Source: Bartonella grahamii subsp. shimonis (lineage in GTDB: Bacteria > Pseudomonadota > Alphaproteobacteria > Rhizobiales > Rhizobiaceae). From it: a stretch of DNA of 64,000 bases. The notes under the pieces were generated by a model. That model saw only the letters and a list, made by a program, of their open reading frames with translations. It was not told where the DNA came from and made no database searches. The stretch's first letter is position 1, and each line of letters begins with the position of its first letter. Shown piece after piece: positions 37,864 to 48,051 of the stretch. The DNA lies in assembly GCF_036327415.1 (NCBI RefSeq), contig NZ_CP123961.1:248001-312000 (forward strand), read 5' to 3'. Made by a program: the position numbers and the translations under genes.

Positions 37864-38832
37864 ATGCCTATCAAAAACGACAAGAGAAAAGATAAAAATA
37901 TTCCTCTCATTCCAGCAGATCATGCAATCTTAAACGCAAGGAAAAATTGGTTAGAGTGTCTCACCCAAACACGTCGTATGTCGGCACAAACAGTGCAAGC
38001 CTATGAACGTGATACGCGGCAATTTTTGTCTTTTCTCTGTCAACACTTAAGCCATACACCAATCCTTACAGATCTTGCTCATTTACGCATCAGTGACTTG
38101 CGTGCTTATCTTGCTTATCGGCGTACAAACAATGTCAGTGCTCGCTCTTTAAGCCGCGGAGTGGCAGGCATACGCTCTTTTTTCAAGTACCTATCACGCG
38201 AAGGAATCGTCAATGTTCCCGCGGCTCAACTTATCCGAAGCCCCAAACACCCAAAATCGCTCCCAAAACCTTTAGCGATCAAATCAGCACTTCACATAGT
38301 CAAACAAGAAAACCAGCTAGAAAATGAACCTTGGATTAGCGCTCGTAATGCGGCTGTCCTCATACTTCTCTATGGCTGTGGAATGCGAATATCAGAAGCC
38401 TTAAGCCTCACACCAGAACAATTTTCTGATCCTGAAAAAACAAGTTTATTTATCACAGGGAAAGGCGGCAAAACACGCCTTGTTCCTCTCATCAAAATTG
38501 TTTACGAAGCTGTACAAAATTATCTCAAATGTTGCCCATATCCTTTAGTGGATAACCAACCCATATTTCGCGGGGCACGAGGCGGTCCCCTACAACCCGC
38601 CATTATTCAGAAAACTGTACGCAACTTACGAGCAAGCCTTGGTTTACCAGAAACGGCCACCCCCCATACACTACGCCATTCTTTTGCCACCCATCTTTTA
38701 TCACGGGGGGGAGATTTGCGCACGATTCAAGAACTTCTTGGGCATGCTAGTCTTTCCACAACACAAATCTATACCCATGTCGATACAGACCATTTATTAA
38801 AAATTTATCAAAAGGCCCATCCCCGTTCCTAA
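37864..38832 (+). CDS. xerC: Tyrosine recombinase XerC
   Basis: Site-specific recombinase that resolves chromosome dimers at dif together with XerD, under FtsK control. The 322 residues hold an N-terminal SAM-like core-binding domain (TVQAYERDTRQFLSFL) and the catalytic domain with Arg in GCGMRISEAL (about 174), Lys in GKGGKTRLVPL, HTLRHSFATHLL (about 267-278), LGHASLSTTQIY with the nucleophile Tyr (about 302). It is intact, unlike the integrase relics nearby, and clearly a different type. Confidence 0.93.
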   Translation: MPIKNDKRKDKNIPLIPADHAILNARKNWLECLTQTRRMSAQTVQAYERDTRQFLSFLCQHLSHTPILTDLAHLRISDLRAYLAYRRTNNVSARSLSRGVAGIRSFFKYLSREGIVNVPAAQLIRSPKHPKSLPKPLAIKSALHIVKQENQLENEPWISARNAAVLILLYGCGMRISEALSLTPEQFSDPEKTSLFITGKGGKTRLVPLIKIVYEAVQNYLKCCPYPLVDNQPIFRGARGGPLQPAIIQKTVRNLRASLGLPETATPHTLRHSFATHLLSRGGDLRTIQELLGHASLSTTQIYTHVDTDHLLKIYQKAHPRS

Positions 38833-38851
38833 AAACGTCTCATCAAAAAAA

Positions 38852-38965
38852 TTAGAGTGTTTCAACCTCAAATGCCAAAGCATGATACGAGTAGCCAATT
38901 TTTTTGCCAAACGAAAACACAATTGCTCGATATATTTCTACGCGCATCATGTCTGAAAAATTATA
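38852..38965 (-). pseudogene. Degenerate duplicate of the bolA-like 3' end
   Basis: Base for base close to 39384-39500: AAAAAATTAGAGTGTTTCAA versus AAAAAATTAAAGGGCTTCAA, then CTCAAATGCCAAAGCATG versus CTCAAGTGCCAAAGCATG, TTGCTCGATATATTTCTACGCG versus ATCGCTCGATGTATTTCTACGCG. It covers the last ~38 codons of the gene and carries changes that break the frame. Confidence 0.88.
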
Positions 38966-38984
38966 ATACATTAATTTATAATGA

Positions 38985-39365
38985 TAGTTTAGCTTACTAA
39001 TCGTTCTTGATATTGAATAAGAACCTTGAGTACCATAAGATTCTCTTATTTCAAATCTTTCTCATGTTGAATCAATCAAAATCTTGCTTGCGCGTCATAA
39101 ACGGAACTTACACGTGAATAGAAAACTGTACAAGAAAGACATGCCTCTTATAAAAAGTTTTAGGTACTAAGGACTGCACAACATTGGGAGCTAGCAAAGT
39201 GTATAATAAGCGACTTGCTCTTTTATTAAGCATAAAGATGATGCTGCTCAATGATTTTATACACTTCATGGGAGCTTTATCATTATATCATTCACGAACA
39301 CCATCACGAAATGGACTTTGGAGCGTTGAGAGATGTTTCTTTAAAAACAAAACCCGCTCTTAAAA
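38985..39365 (+). pseudogene. Decayed integrase 5' fragment (copy d)
   Basis: Shows TCTCATGTTGAATCAATC and CTTGCTTGCGCGTCATAA, then ATGCCTCTTATAAA, ACATTGGGAGCTAGCAAAGTGTATAATAAG and finally a clear Arm-domain stretch reading LYHYIIHEHHHEMDFGALRDVSLKT. It breaks off at the end of that domain, where the bolA-like gene begins. Confidence 0.68.
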
Positions 39366-39382
39366 AACTTTTTAAGAAAAAA

Positions 39383-39655
39383 TTAAAGGGCTTCAATCTC
39401 AAGTGCCAAAGCATGGACACAAGTAGCTAATTCTTCTTTTAAAACTTTATAAATCGCTCGATGTATTTCTACGCGTGTCATATTGGAAAAAGAAGAAGAT
39501 AAAATTTTCACTCGAAAATGTGTTTCTCCTTTACCATCAAAAGCATGTTCATTATGAGGATGCCCCTCATGAAGATGACTTTCGTTAATCACTTCAAGCT
39601 TTTGCGGATGAAAAGCGTCCTGAAGCTTTCTCTTGATTATTGTTTCTATAAACAT
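39383..39655 (-). CDS. BolA-family protein
   Basis: Small BolA-type protein, in this family linked with monothiol glutaredoxins and iron-sulfur or stress regulation. From Met 39655 (MFIETIIKRKLQ, with GGGGAAGGAAAA just ahead) it has 90 residues, the family's normal length; the open frame to 39742 only adds an unlikely hydrophobic leader. Motifs are the FHPQKLEVINESHLH segment, ETHFRVKILSSSF and RVEIHRAIYKVLKEEL. It is divergent from the J-domain gene, an arrangement common in Hyphomicrobiales ahead of cobS-cobT. Confidence 0.9.
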   Translation of the reverse strand: MFIETIIKRKLQDAFHPQKLEVINESHLHEGHPHNEHAFDGKGETHFRVKILSSSFSNMTRVEIHRAIYKVLKEELATCVHALALEIEAL

Positions 39656-39781
39656 TTTTCCTTCCCCAAACAAAATGAACGTGCAAAAATATGCTTTTTT
39701 CATAATAAAATTAAGTGTGAAAACAAATTTTTCAAAAGTCAATTCTTGTAAAATTAATCAATTTTGCATAAACTTAAGAGT

Positions 39782-40402
39782 ATGACAATAACATCTAAAT
39801 TATTCGATTCAATTCGCATAAGCTCAAATAAAAAACAAAAGGCTGAGCCAGAAGCGCGACAGTGTCAGTGGGAAGGTTGTGAAAAAACAGGGTCCCATAA
39901 AGCACCGGCAGGTCGAAATCACGAAGGACAATATTTATATTTTTGTATTGAACACGTACGCGCCTATAATAAAAATTTTAATTACTTCTCCGGTCTTAGC
40001 AATCAAGATATAGCAAAATTTCAAAAGGATGCTCTCACAGGACATCGTCCGACATGGACTACAGATCTGAGCAATGGTACATCGAAAAAAACAGCTGCTA
40101 ATTATGCAAAGATTCGCTCTGGAACAGCTGCCTATCAAAATCGTATGCGCGATCCCTTCACACTTTTTACTGAGCGGCATTCAAGCAATAATTTCTCACG
40201 CAAATTAAAACCCTTAGAAGCAAAAGCTTTTGATACATTGGGTCTACAAGCAAACGCTTCAGTAGAAGATATAAAAATGAAATATAAAGAGTTGGTAAAA
40301 AAGCATCATCCTGATTCCAATGGTGGTAATCGTGCTTCAGAAGAGCGCTTTCGTGATGTTTTACATGCTTACAATTTGCTAAAAAAATCTGGTTTGTGCT
40401 AA
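39782..40402 (+). CDS. J-domain (DnaJ-like) protein with N-terminal Cys cluster
   Basis: A 206-residue protein from Met 39782. The C-terminal ~65 residues form a J domain (FDTLGLQANASVEDIKMKYKELVKKHHPDSNGG) with the HPD tripeptide that stimulates Hsp70 ATPase. The N-terminus has a possible metal site, CQWEGCEKTGSHKAPAG...CIEH. The middle is basic and unstructured. It is typical of the order and placed between bolA and cobS. A co-chaperone role is inferred; the client is unknown. An upstream TTG at 39764 is possible but less likely. Confidence 0.87.
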   Translation: MTITSKLFDSIRISSNKKQKAEPEARQCQWEGCEKTGSHKAPAGRNHEGQYLYFCIEHVRAYNKNFNYFSGLSNQDIAKFQKDALTGHRPTWTTDLSNGTSKKTAANYAKIRSGTAAYQNRMRDPFTLFTERHSSNNFSRKLKPLEAKAFDTLGLQANASVEDIKMKYKELVKKHHPDSNGGNRASEERFRDVLHAYNLLKKSGLC

Positions 40403-40600
40403 AAACACGCGTTTATTATGAGCCCATTTTCATTTAAACCATCATTATTTGCGCAAGGTATCTTTTTTGCAAAACATTATAGAATACGTAAAAATCTTCC
40501 TTCATATCTAAGGCTCTCATTGTAGAGCATTGCATAAATGCTCTAACTCTTGTATCATTTTTTAATGAATAAATAGCGTCCCCTCCCTTCCAAAAACACA

Positions 40601-41581
40601 ATGACAAATCTTACCGTTGAAAATTTGCCCGATATTACACTTTGTGCTCGCGATTTGTTTCATATTGAAACAGATATGGAAATCCCTGCTTTTAGCACAA
40701 AAAGTTCCCATGTTCCTGATATAGATCCTGATTATCTTTTTGATCAGCAAACAACTTTAGCGATTCTCGCAGGCTTTACCTTTAACCGTCGTGTAATGGT
40801 TTCTGGCTATCACGGTACAGGGAAATCAACGCATATTGAACAAGTTGCTGCGCGTCTCAACTGGCCTTGTCTTCGCATTAATCTCGATAGTCATGTAAGT
40901 CGTATCGATCTTGTAGGAAAAGACGCTATCGTTTTAAAAGATGGCTTACAAATCACTGAATTTAAAGAAGGCATTTTGCCATGGGCTTATCAAAATAATA
41001 TTGCTCTTGTTTTCGACGAATATGACGCAGGGCGTCCGGATGTTATGTTTGTCATCCAACGCGTTCTTGAAACCTCTGGAAAACTAAGCTTACTTGATCA
41101 AAGCCGTGTCATCTCTCCACATCCAGCCTTTCGTCTTTTTGCAACAGCAAACACCATTGGTCTTGGTGATACAACCGGTCTCTATCATGGTACCCAACAA
41201 ATCAATCAAGCTCAAATGGACCGCTGGTCTATTGTTACGATACTCAATTATTTACCCCATGATAAAGAGGTTAATATCATTTGTTCAAAGGTCAAATCTT
41301 TTCAAACGGCTGAAGGAAAAAAGACAATTTCACAAATGGTTCATGTTGCTGATATGGTACGTCAATCTTTTATCAATGGAGATCTTTCAACTGTCATGAG
41401 TCCACGTACCGTCATTACTTGGGCAGAAAATACAACAATTTTTCAAGATGTCGGCTTTGCCTTCCGATTAACCTTTCTCAATAAATGTGATGAACTCGAA
41501 CGTGCCACTGTTGCAGAATTTTATCAACGCGCCTTTGGACAAGAGCTTCCCGAATCACTCATTCATGGTGTTTCGCCTTAA
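40601..41581 (+). CDS. cobS: CobS, AAA+ subunit of a cobaltochelatase-type complex
   Basis: MoxR-type AAA+ ATPase of 326 residues. Walker A is GYHGTGKST (about 68-76), Walker [11 protein letters not shown] (about 135-144), and a sensor region [11 protein letters not shown] follows near 185. In aerobic cobalamin synthesis CobS works with CobT and CobN to insert cobalt. No cobN or other cobalamin gene is seen in the window, so the pair may have a different, perhaps chaperone-like, role here. It stands 14 bp ahead of cobT. Confidence 0.93.
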   Translation: MTNLTVENLPDITLCARDLFHIETDMEIPAFSTKSSHVPDIDPDYLFDQQTTLAILAGFTFNRRVMVSGYHGTGKSTHIEQVAARLNWPCLRINLDSHVSRIDLVGKDAIVLKDGLQITEFKEGILPWAYQNNIALVFDEYDAGRPDVMFVIQRVLETSGKLSLLDQSRVISPHPAFRLFATANTIGLGDTTGLYHGTQQINQAQMDRWSIVTILNYLPHDKEVNIICSKVKSFQTAEGKKTISQMVHVADMVRQSFINGDLSTVMSPRTVITWAENTTIFQDVGFAFRLTFLNKCDELERATVAEFYQRAFGQELPESLIHGVSP

Positions 41582-41595
41582 GGAATCTGTCACTC

Positions 41596-43490
41596 ATGGC
41601 CACCGATATTGGCGACAACAAAAATCCGGTAAAGGACTCTTCTAACAACACTCTTAATGCTGAAGCTTTTAAAAAAGCACTTTCCACCTGTATGCGTGCA
41701 ATTGCAGGCACAAGCAACCTTGAAATTTCCTTTAGTCATAACCAACCATCTTTAAGCGAAAGTTGTGCGCGTTTACCAGAATTACCTCAACACGCAACGA
41801 ATAAAGACATCGCCATTACCCGCGGATTAGGTGATTCCATGGCTCTGCGCAAAGCATGGCATGATAACCGCATTCACATGCAATTTGCTCCACTAGAATC
41901 AGAAGCACGTGCTGTCTTTGATGCCCTCGAACAAACACGTGTTGAAGCAATTGGCACTTTAGCCATGGAGGGGCTTGCAAAAAATCTTGATATCATGCTC
42001 GCTGATAAATACAAAAGAGCTCATTATCATAAAATTAGCAACCAAAGTGAAGCCCCCATCCAAGAAGCGATTGCACTTTTATTGCGTGAAAAAATAACAA
42101 AGCGCACAGCTCCAAGAGAAGCGGGTCCTGTCTTAGAATTGTGGCGTCAAGAACTCGAACAAAAAGCAGCAGCAGAGCTCAATGAACTCACACATCATAT
42201 TTACAACCAACAAGCTTTTGCACAGATTGTTCGCCAAATGCTCGCTACACTCAAAATGACAGTGCAACAAGCTAAAGCTTCTAACAGTGAAAACAATAAA
42301 AAATTAAAAAACGAATGTGAACCTCGAGACCAAGCAGAAGAAGAGAGTAAAAACAAAAAACACGCTCAAAGTAAAGAACAAACCAGCACTGAACAAGAAA
42401 GTGATGTACAAGACGACGGAAAACGCAAGCGACACAATCAAACAACAATGATCAAACCGACGGCGAGCAAAAAAATGGACCTTGGCAAAAAAAGCCGAGC
42501 AGCCCCGAACGCCTTTTTTCCGATTCGGAACAAATGGAAAGACTTGGCAATTATAAAATCTTCACCCGTCAATTTGATGAAATTTTGGAAGCAACAGATT
42601 TTTGTTCTGAAAACGAGTTAGATCACTTACGCCGTTATCTTGATAAGCAAATCAATCATCTTCAAAATATTGTTGGACGTTTAGCAAACCGTCTCCAGCG
42701 CCGCTTGATGGCGCAACAAAATCGCAACTGGAACTTTGACCTTGAAGAAGGATATCTTGATACAGCACGGCTTCCACGTCTAATTATTGACCCCATGCAA
42801 CCCCTTTCTTTTAAAATGGAAAGCAACACCCAATTTCGAGACACAGTTGTTTCACTCCTCATTGATAATTCTGGCTCAATGCGCGGACGCCCCATTAGCG
42901 TTGCCGCAAGTTGTGCTGATATTTTGGCACAAACTCTTGAACGTTGTGGTGTCAAAGTTGAAATTTTAGGTTTTACCACTAAAACTTGGAAAGGAGGAAA
43001 ATCGCGCGAACAATGGCTTACCCAAAACAAACTCCATAATCCTGGACGCCTCAATGATTTATGCCATATCATCTATAAAAGTGCTGACACCCCATGGCGT
43101 CGCGCACGACGCAATTTAGGTTTGATGATGCAAGAAGGATTATTAAAAGAAAATATCGACGGAGAAGCTTTAATTTGGGCTCATCAACGCCTTTTATCGC
43201 GGCGTGAACAACGTCGCATCCTCATGGTCATTTCTGATGGTGCTCCTGTTGATGATTCGACATTATCGGTCAACTCCAGCAATTATCTAGAAAAACATTT
43301 ACGCGCAGTGATTCAAGAAATCCAAACACATTCCCCCATCGAACTCATTGCCATTGGAATTGGTCATGACGTCACACGTTATTATCAGCGTGCTGTAACA
43401 ATTATGAATGCTGAAGAACTAGCCGACGCCATAACAAAACAATTAGAAATACTTTTTAGTGATAAAATACCTCATATTCATAAGAAATAA
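41596..43490 (+). CDS. cobT: CobT, split by a -1 frameshift in a poly-A region
   Basis: VWA-containing partner of CobS, normally about 630 residues. The first part (41596 to about 42470) has the N-terminal domain and an acidic-Lys linker; the second, in the next frame to 43490, holds [14 protein letters not shown], the MIDAS site [10 protein letters not shown] and the [13 protein letters not shown] end. The two frames overlap from about 42405 to 42621. In the overlap two runs of seven A occur (42469-42475 and 42487-42493). The second frame is already family-like from about 42440. A lost base would make this a pseudogene; slippage on A7 could restore the full protein; a sequencing error is also possible. 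Confidence 0.85.
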
Positions 43491-43555
43491 ACCTACCTTG
43501 AAACAATCAACAGTTACATTTTAAAAAATTATCTTCATCATTAAACCATCCGAAT

Positions 43556-44435
43556 TTAATGACTAACAACCTGAGAAAATAATCCCACAAATTGAATATC
43601 AAACTTTAAGGAAGCCTCTACTTTACTGGATGCATTATGAATCCTAAAAGAAATGCTCCAACCATCTTCAAAAATTATAATGAGTTTGTTTTTACTTTCT
43701 GGTTTTATTGCAACTGATAAAATTTTACTTGGAATTTTCCATTTACGACCATATCCCAAAGTACCATTCAAATTAAAAGACTGAATAATAACCCGTTTTT
43801 GTTTAGATCTTGTATCTATCATAATCTTATAAAAATCATAAGAACCTATAACATACTGAAGCAATAGCTTCACAAATTTATCTTGATAATCTAAACAAAG
43901 CCTTTGAAGTTCTTTAGACAAAGCTTCTAGGATTGGAAGATAAACTCTGCTGTCTTTATCCTCTATATCTCTAAAGAACATTTTCTTATCTCTAAGCTCT
44001 GCTAAATAATCAAAAATAGGTCTAATTTCATTAAAATAAACGCTGCTCAAGAATAACCTGTCCATTCTTTACCAAAATCTATTTTACCGGAAAGGCGAGG
44101 ATGTTTGATAGCGCTATGATTATGTTTTGCAGAAATACCAATAGGATTTTCAGGAACTTTTAAAATAATATCACGGACATCTCCTTTGATCCCAACAGAA
44201 TCTTCCTGAAGAATAATAGTTTTCGTGTTTCTAATATTTTTATCATGTAACTGTAAGAAAACAGCTGCTTCAATAGAAGCAAGATTTAAAAGCCTTTTTT
44301 CAGTATCATTAAATAAATTATAAAAAGACTCCGCTATTTGAAAGAACGTGTTAAATCCTATAGAAGCCTTTTTTGCTTTTTAAAAACCCATGACCAAAGC
44401 ATATCAAAGGCTTTTCCATTTTCTACCTGATTCAT
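43556..44435 (-). pseudogene. HaeIII-family restriction endonuclease, broken
   Basis: Reading from an ATG at 44435, three pieces in different frames make up a ~290-residue HaeIII-type endonuclease: MNQVENGKAFDMLWSW; then LLNLASIEAAVFLQ, GIKGDVRDIILKVPENPIGISAKHNH and RLSGKIDFGKEW; then, from about 44065, SSVYFNEIRPIFDYL through to SISFRIHNASSKVEASLKFD. GDVRD and SAKHNH fit the catalytic region of the family (GGCC-cutting in the type member). At least two frameshifts, near 44383 (an A/T run) and near 44050, disable it. The last piece is open for 169 codons. Confidence 0.8.
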
Positions 44436-44506
44436 GCAATTTCCTAAAGATCCTTACTCAAAATTACGCGTTCATTTGATTTTTTATTGTTTCCCATACC
44501 GTAAGT

Positions 44507-45357
44507 CTATTCAGGATTAAGTATTATATATCCTTTATAAAGTTCTCTAACTTCCACACAATCATTATAAGATAAAATCCATCTGTGATGCTTTCTCAAA
44601 AGTTCAGCAAGAGCTTGATGATCAAAAGAACGATGTTTATCGCCTTTGTGACCGTAAAGTTTTTGATTAATAAGATACGGAGGATCACAATAAAGAAAAT
44701 CGTTAAAGTGTTTAGGAATACTGTCTGTAAAATCTCTATGTTCCACTGTGAAATTTTCAATTTTAAAATCTTTAAGCAGTTCAATAGAACGATAATTGAA
44801 TCGGGGATGTCCTGGAGACATACCGCCAGAAAGTGTTATTCCGGAAAAAGAAGAGCGATTAAGAGCAAAAAAAACGGCAGCAATCTCTAATTGATTTTTA
44901 ATATTCCTAAAAGTTTTTGGAGATTATAAAACATTACGGGAGTCATATCTTCATATTCTCTCACTTTTTCTGCAAGAGCTGAAGCATCTTTCAAAAGCAT
45001 CTGCCAAAAAATAACAAGCGGCTTAAAAGCATCATAAGCATAAACCTCTGTTCCTCTTTTTGCTAAGGTTAATTCAATTGAACCTTCTCCTACAAAAGGA
45101 GAACATAAAGTTTTTTATTTCCTTATGTAGTTATTAATAATCATAGGAACAGCACGACTTTTCCCTCCCGGATAACGAAGAGGTGATTTTACAATAGGCA
45201 ACTCCCTAGTCTCTCTTTGTTTTTTCAAGGAAGTTAATACCAAATTATCAAATAAAGCCTCTGTATGATCGCTTTGATTTATCATTTTGTTCATACTATC
45301 AGCTCGAAGTATCGCATTTTCTAACCTACAATTATCTAAAATAAACACTCGAAGCAT
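44507..45357 (-). pseudogene. D12-class DNA adenine methyltransferase, broken
   Basis: Three frames together spell a Dam/D12-type N6-adenine methyltransferase: SPLRYPGGKSRAVPMIINNYI at the start (the family's [F/Y]PGGK motif), then SPFVGEGSIELTLAKRG (motif I, SAM binding) and AYDAFKPLVIFW, and finally MSPGHPRFNYRS and FLYCDPPYL (the catalytic DPPY). Frame breaks lie near 45115 (an A run) and near 44915. It is next to, and on the same strand as, the broken endonuclease, so the two are the remains of one restriction-modification system. Confidence 0.82.
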
Positions 45358-45851
45358 TTGCCAAATTCTACAGAGACCACACTATAACGAATTGTAAATT
45401 CATTAACATATCTGCACAAACATTTTTTACTAAAATAATGATAAATACCGCTATAACCAAATTTTAAAACTATCAAAAGGACTTGATACCATTGGTATTT
45501 ATTTTACTATTTATATACTATCCAAATGTATATTGAAATGTTTTTTCCTTTATAAGAACCAAGCTTCTTGTAACTCAAATAATCATAAGGAAGAAATCAT
45601 AATTCTTAACAAGACATTTTGGACCCTTTATAAGAGCTTTATTATCTGTTTTTAATACTGATAAGATGCTTTTATCTCATATTGCATCAGTCAAAACCAC
45701 TTCCTTACACATATAAGCATAGATGATGTATGGATAAACCCCACTTGAGAAAAGAATCAAAATATCTCTTATGAATCCACTCAAATTCTTCCCTTAGAAG
45801 ACATAACACACAACCTTCTCTATCTTTAGCAAAACAAAAGGACAAAGATCA
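45358..45851. other. Intergenic region left of the transporter gene
   Basis: 494 bp of AT-rich DNA. Around 45590-45730 a weak similarity to the upstream part of the integrase repeat can be seen (GATAAGATGC, TATCTCATATTGCATCAGTCAAAACC); the rest is not identifiable. Confidence 0.4.
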
Positions 45852-46535
45852 TTATTTGTTACAAACAAAAGAGGAATCATCCTTTGAATGACTTTGATAA
45901 ATAGGAAGCTTTACAATGTTAAGAATTGTTCCATAAGGAATCAACATAAACAGGCTCATAACAATTTTTACCGAAAAATCGCCAAAAGCAAGCGATAGCC
46001 AAACTGGAATACCTATCCCCCCTAAAACAGTACTCTCTACCAGTGAACTATCAGCATAGCCTGTTATCTTATCAAGAACAGCAAAAGAGCTAGAAAAAGC
46101 AAGAGAAAAAAACAGTACTGTATCCAAAGCCGAACCAACCAATGCTGCTGCTAAAGGTGCTTTCCACCATGTTTTACGTCGCAAAGGAGTAAAAACAACA
46201 ATATCAAGGAGTTGCCCAAATAAAAATGCAAAACTAGAAGCAAGTGCAAGCCGTGGTGTCGCCAATATCCAAGAAACAAAGACACCCGCAAAAAAACCAG
46301 CATAAACCACACGCCGCGCAGCAGATGGACCATAAAAACGATTGGTCAAATCATTGATCAGAAAAGCAAATGGATAGGTAAAAGCCCCATAAGTCAACAG
46401 CTCATTCAAATCAAACCAGTAGACAGGATATTGAACCAAAATATTAGAAGCCGTGACAGCAAGGCACATTGCTAAAATAGAAAAAACAATATACCTTTTC
46501 TTTTTCTGTTCTCGTAAAGGGCTGCTTGAAGGCAT
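45852..46535 (-). CDS. Queuosine precursor transporter (YhhQ/VUT family)
   Basis: Inner-membrane carrier of 227 residues with about six membrane helices. It belongs to the DUF165 family, which imports preQ0/preQ1 for tRNA queuosine. Motifs are LAVTASNILVQYPV, the FPFAFLINDLTNRFYGPSAARRVV-like region (here TYPFAFLINDL and NRFYGPSAARR), and FLFGQLLDIVVFTPLRR. It would let a host-dependent bacterium obtain the modified base from outside. It is alone on its strand between the decayed restriction system and rpmB. Confidence 0.87.
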   Translation of the reverse strand: MPSSSPLREQKKKRYIVFSILAMCLAVTASNILVQYPVYWFDLNELLTYGAFTYPFAFLINDLTNRFYGPSAARRVVYAGFFAGVFVSWILATPRLALASSFAFLFGQLLDIVVFTPLRRKTWWKAPLAAALVGSALDTVLFFSLAFSSSFAVLDKITGYADSSLVESTVLGGIGIPVWLSLAFGDFSVKIVMSLFMLIPYGTILNIVKLPIYQSHSKDDSSFVCNK

Positions 46536-46653
46536 TTTTTAACCTGGGGTATGGAACCAATAAAATAAAACGATCAACCTGCAAAAAACTTAATTTCTAG
46601 AACAGAAAACCGGAATAAAAACGTCCATAAATCAAAAAGAATGGCGCTAACAA

Positions 46654-46971
46654 TTACGCTGCTTGTTCAGCCTTTTGCTCACCTTCTTGCTCAGCTTTTT
46701 TCTTAATGATTTGTCGTTTTAGCAAACGCGCACGTTGAGACAACTCTTTATCGTCTGCTTTGACCAAAAAACCATCAAGGCCACCACGATGCTCAACAGA
46801 GCGCAACGCACTTGCTGAAATGCGCAAGCGATAACTTTGCTGTAACACTTCTGAAATCAATGTCACATTGCAAAGATTTGGTAAAAAACGACGCCGAGTC
46901 TTATTATTTGCATGGCTAACATTATTACCATACAGAACCGTCTTCCCTGTCAATTCACATGCACGAGACAT
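46654..46971 (-). CDS. rpmB: 50S ribosomal protein L28
   Basis: Ribosomal protein of the large subunit. [25 protein letters not shown] is the standard start (Met at 46971), followed by [34 protein letters not shown]. At 105 residues with an Ala/Glu/Lys-rich C-terminal tail, it fits alphaproteobacterial L28. A frame extends three codons further to 46980. The gene commonly neighbours cobST in this order. Confidence 0.96.
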   Translation of the reverse strand: MSRACELTGKTVLYGNNVSHANNKTRRRFLPNLCNVTLISEVLQQSYRLRISASALRSVEHRGGLDGFLVKADDKELSQRARLLKRQIIKKKAEQEGEQKAEQAA

Positions 46972-47268
46972 AAACTTCACCCTTAAACTCTAAGAAACTT
47001 TCAAATCCCCATACCCAAAAGACACAATGAACGTAAAACACGCACAACGCAACCTTGAACGGGCATCATCGGGAAGTTTCTTTCTAATAGGGGGTCGACA
47101 ACAAAAGGTCAAGTCTTTTATAAAACCTTTTTCATCTCTTACGAGCTCATTCTTCATCTTTTTCCTCAATAAGGCGTGCAAATTCCACTAAAAAGCATAC
47201 AAAATGTTTTTTTTAAATACATACCATGTTAGAATAAAAACCTATTGTCCCGAAAGGAAGTATAAATC

Positions 47269-48051
47269 ATGAGCAAAAAAGAGCCCCCCATGACAAAGCT
47301 TCAGGGAAATTCTTGCTGTTTTTCTTCTCTTTTGTTTGGAACTTTATGTATTTGTTTTTTTCTTCTCTTCAGCGCATTAGGTATATGGCAAGTACAACGG
47401 TTAAACTGGAAAACAAATCTCATCACAAGTGCCAATCAGCGCATTCATTTGCCCCCCATAAAAGCCCCCCCAAAAAATCAATGGGCAGATGTTACTTTTG
47501 AAAAATATGAATATCAACCTGTTGTTATCACAGGAAAATTTTTAACAGATAAAAATATTTTAGTCACTGCTGCTGCTCAAGATACTACAGGCTATTGGGT
47601 TTTGACTCCTTTACAAACTGCTGATAATACACTGATCTTTATCAATCGTGGCTTTATTCCCATGGATGAACGTAACAATTTTCAAAACTCAGAGCAATCG
47701 CATACAAATGCCTCATCTCAACAAAATTCTACCACGGACACAGAACAAACAACGATTATAGGTTTATTACGCATGAGTGAAAAAAATGGATTTTTCCCGC
47801 GTAAAAATAATCCTGACAAAAATTTATGGTATACGCGCGATCTCCCCGCTATGGCCCAAAAACTTGGTCTATCCACTGTTGCCCCTTATTTCATTGATGC
47901 TAAAAAAACATCTCCACAAGCAAACCTTCCCGTCGTTGGTCTTACAATTATCCATTTTCGAAATAATCATCTTGTTTATGCAATTACGTGGTTTATTTTA
48001 GCTGCTGGTGTGTTAGGAGCTTTTCTTTTTCTGCGACGGCAAAAAAACTAA
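47269..48051 (+). CDS. SURF1-family cytochrome oxidase assembly protein
   Basis: Membrane protein of 260 residues that assists haem a insertion into cytochrome c oxidase. Two membrane helices flank a periplasmic domain: the first at about 21-43, followed by the family motif ALGIWQVQRLNWK, and the second at about 232-256 in NHLVYAITWFILAAGVLGAF. GYWVLTPLQT and FINRGFIP are also SURF1 marks. The loop with repeated Gln/Thr (about 145-160) is unusual. A Met further in (MTKLQGN) could be used instead. AAAGGAAG stands ahead of the ATG. Confidence 0.9.
   Translation: MSKKEPPMTKLQGNSCCFSSLLFGTLCICFFLLFSALGIWQVQRLNWKTNLITSANQRIHLPPIKAPPKNQWADVTFEKYEYQPVVITGKFLTDKNILVTAAAQDTTGYWVLTPLQTADNTLIFINRGFIPMDERNNFQNSEQSHTNASSQQNSTTDTEQTTIIGLLRMSEKNGFFPRKNNPDKNLWYTRDLPAMAQKLGLSTVAPYFIDAKKTSPQANLPVVGLTIIHFRNNHLVYAITWFILAAGVLGAFLFLRRQKN

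Larger units (their letters stand above)
38833..39382. other. Intergenic region with decayed bolA 3' copy and integrase fragment
   Basis: 550 bp between the convergent xerC and bolA-like genes. It holds a degenerate copy of the bolA 3' end (about 38852-38965) and then an integrase 5' fragment (about 38985-39365), directly followed by the intact bolA 3' end. Confidence 0.75.

Noticed and set aside
46990..47181. 63-codon minus-strand frame upstream of rpmB
   Set aside because: No homology recognised and it occupies the rpmB leader; composition is not gene-like.
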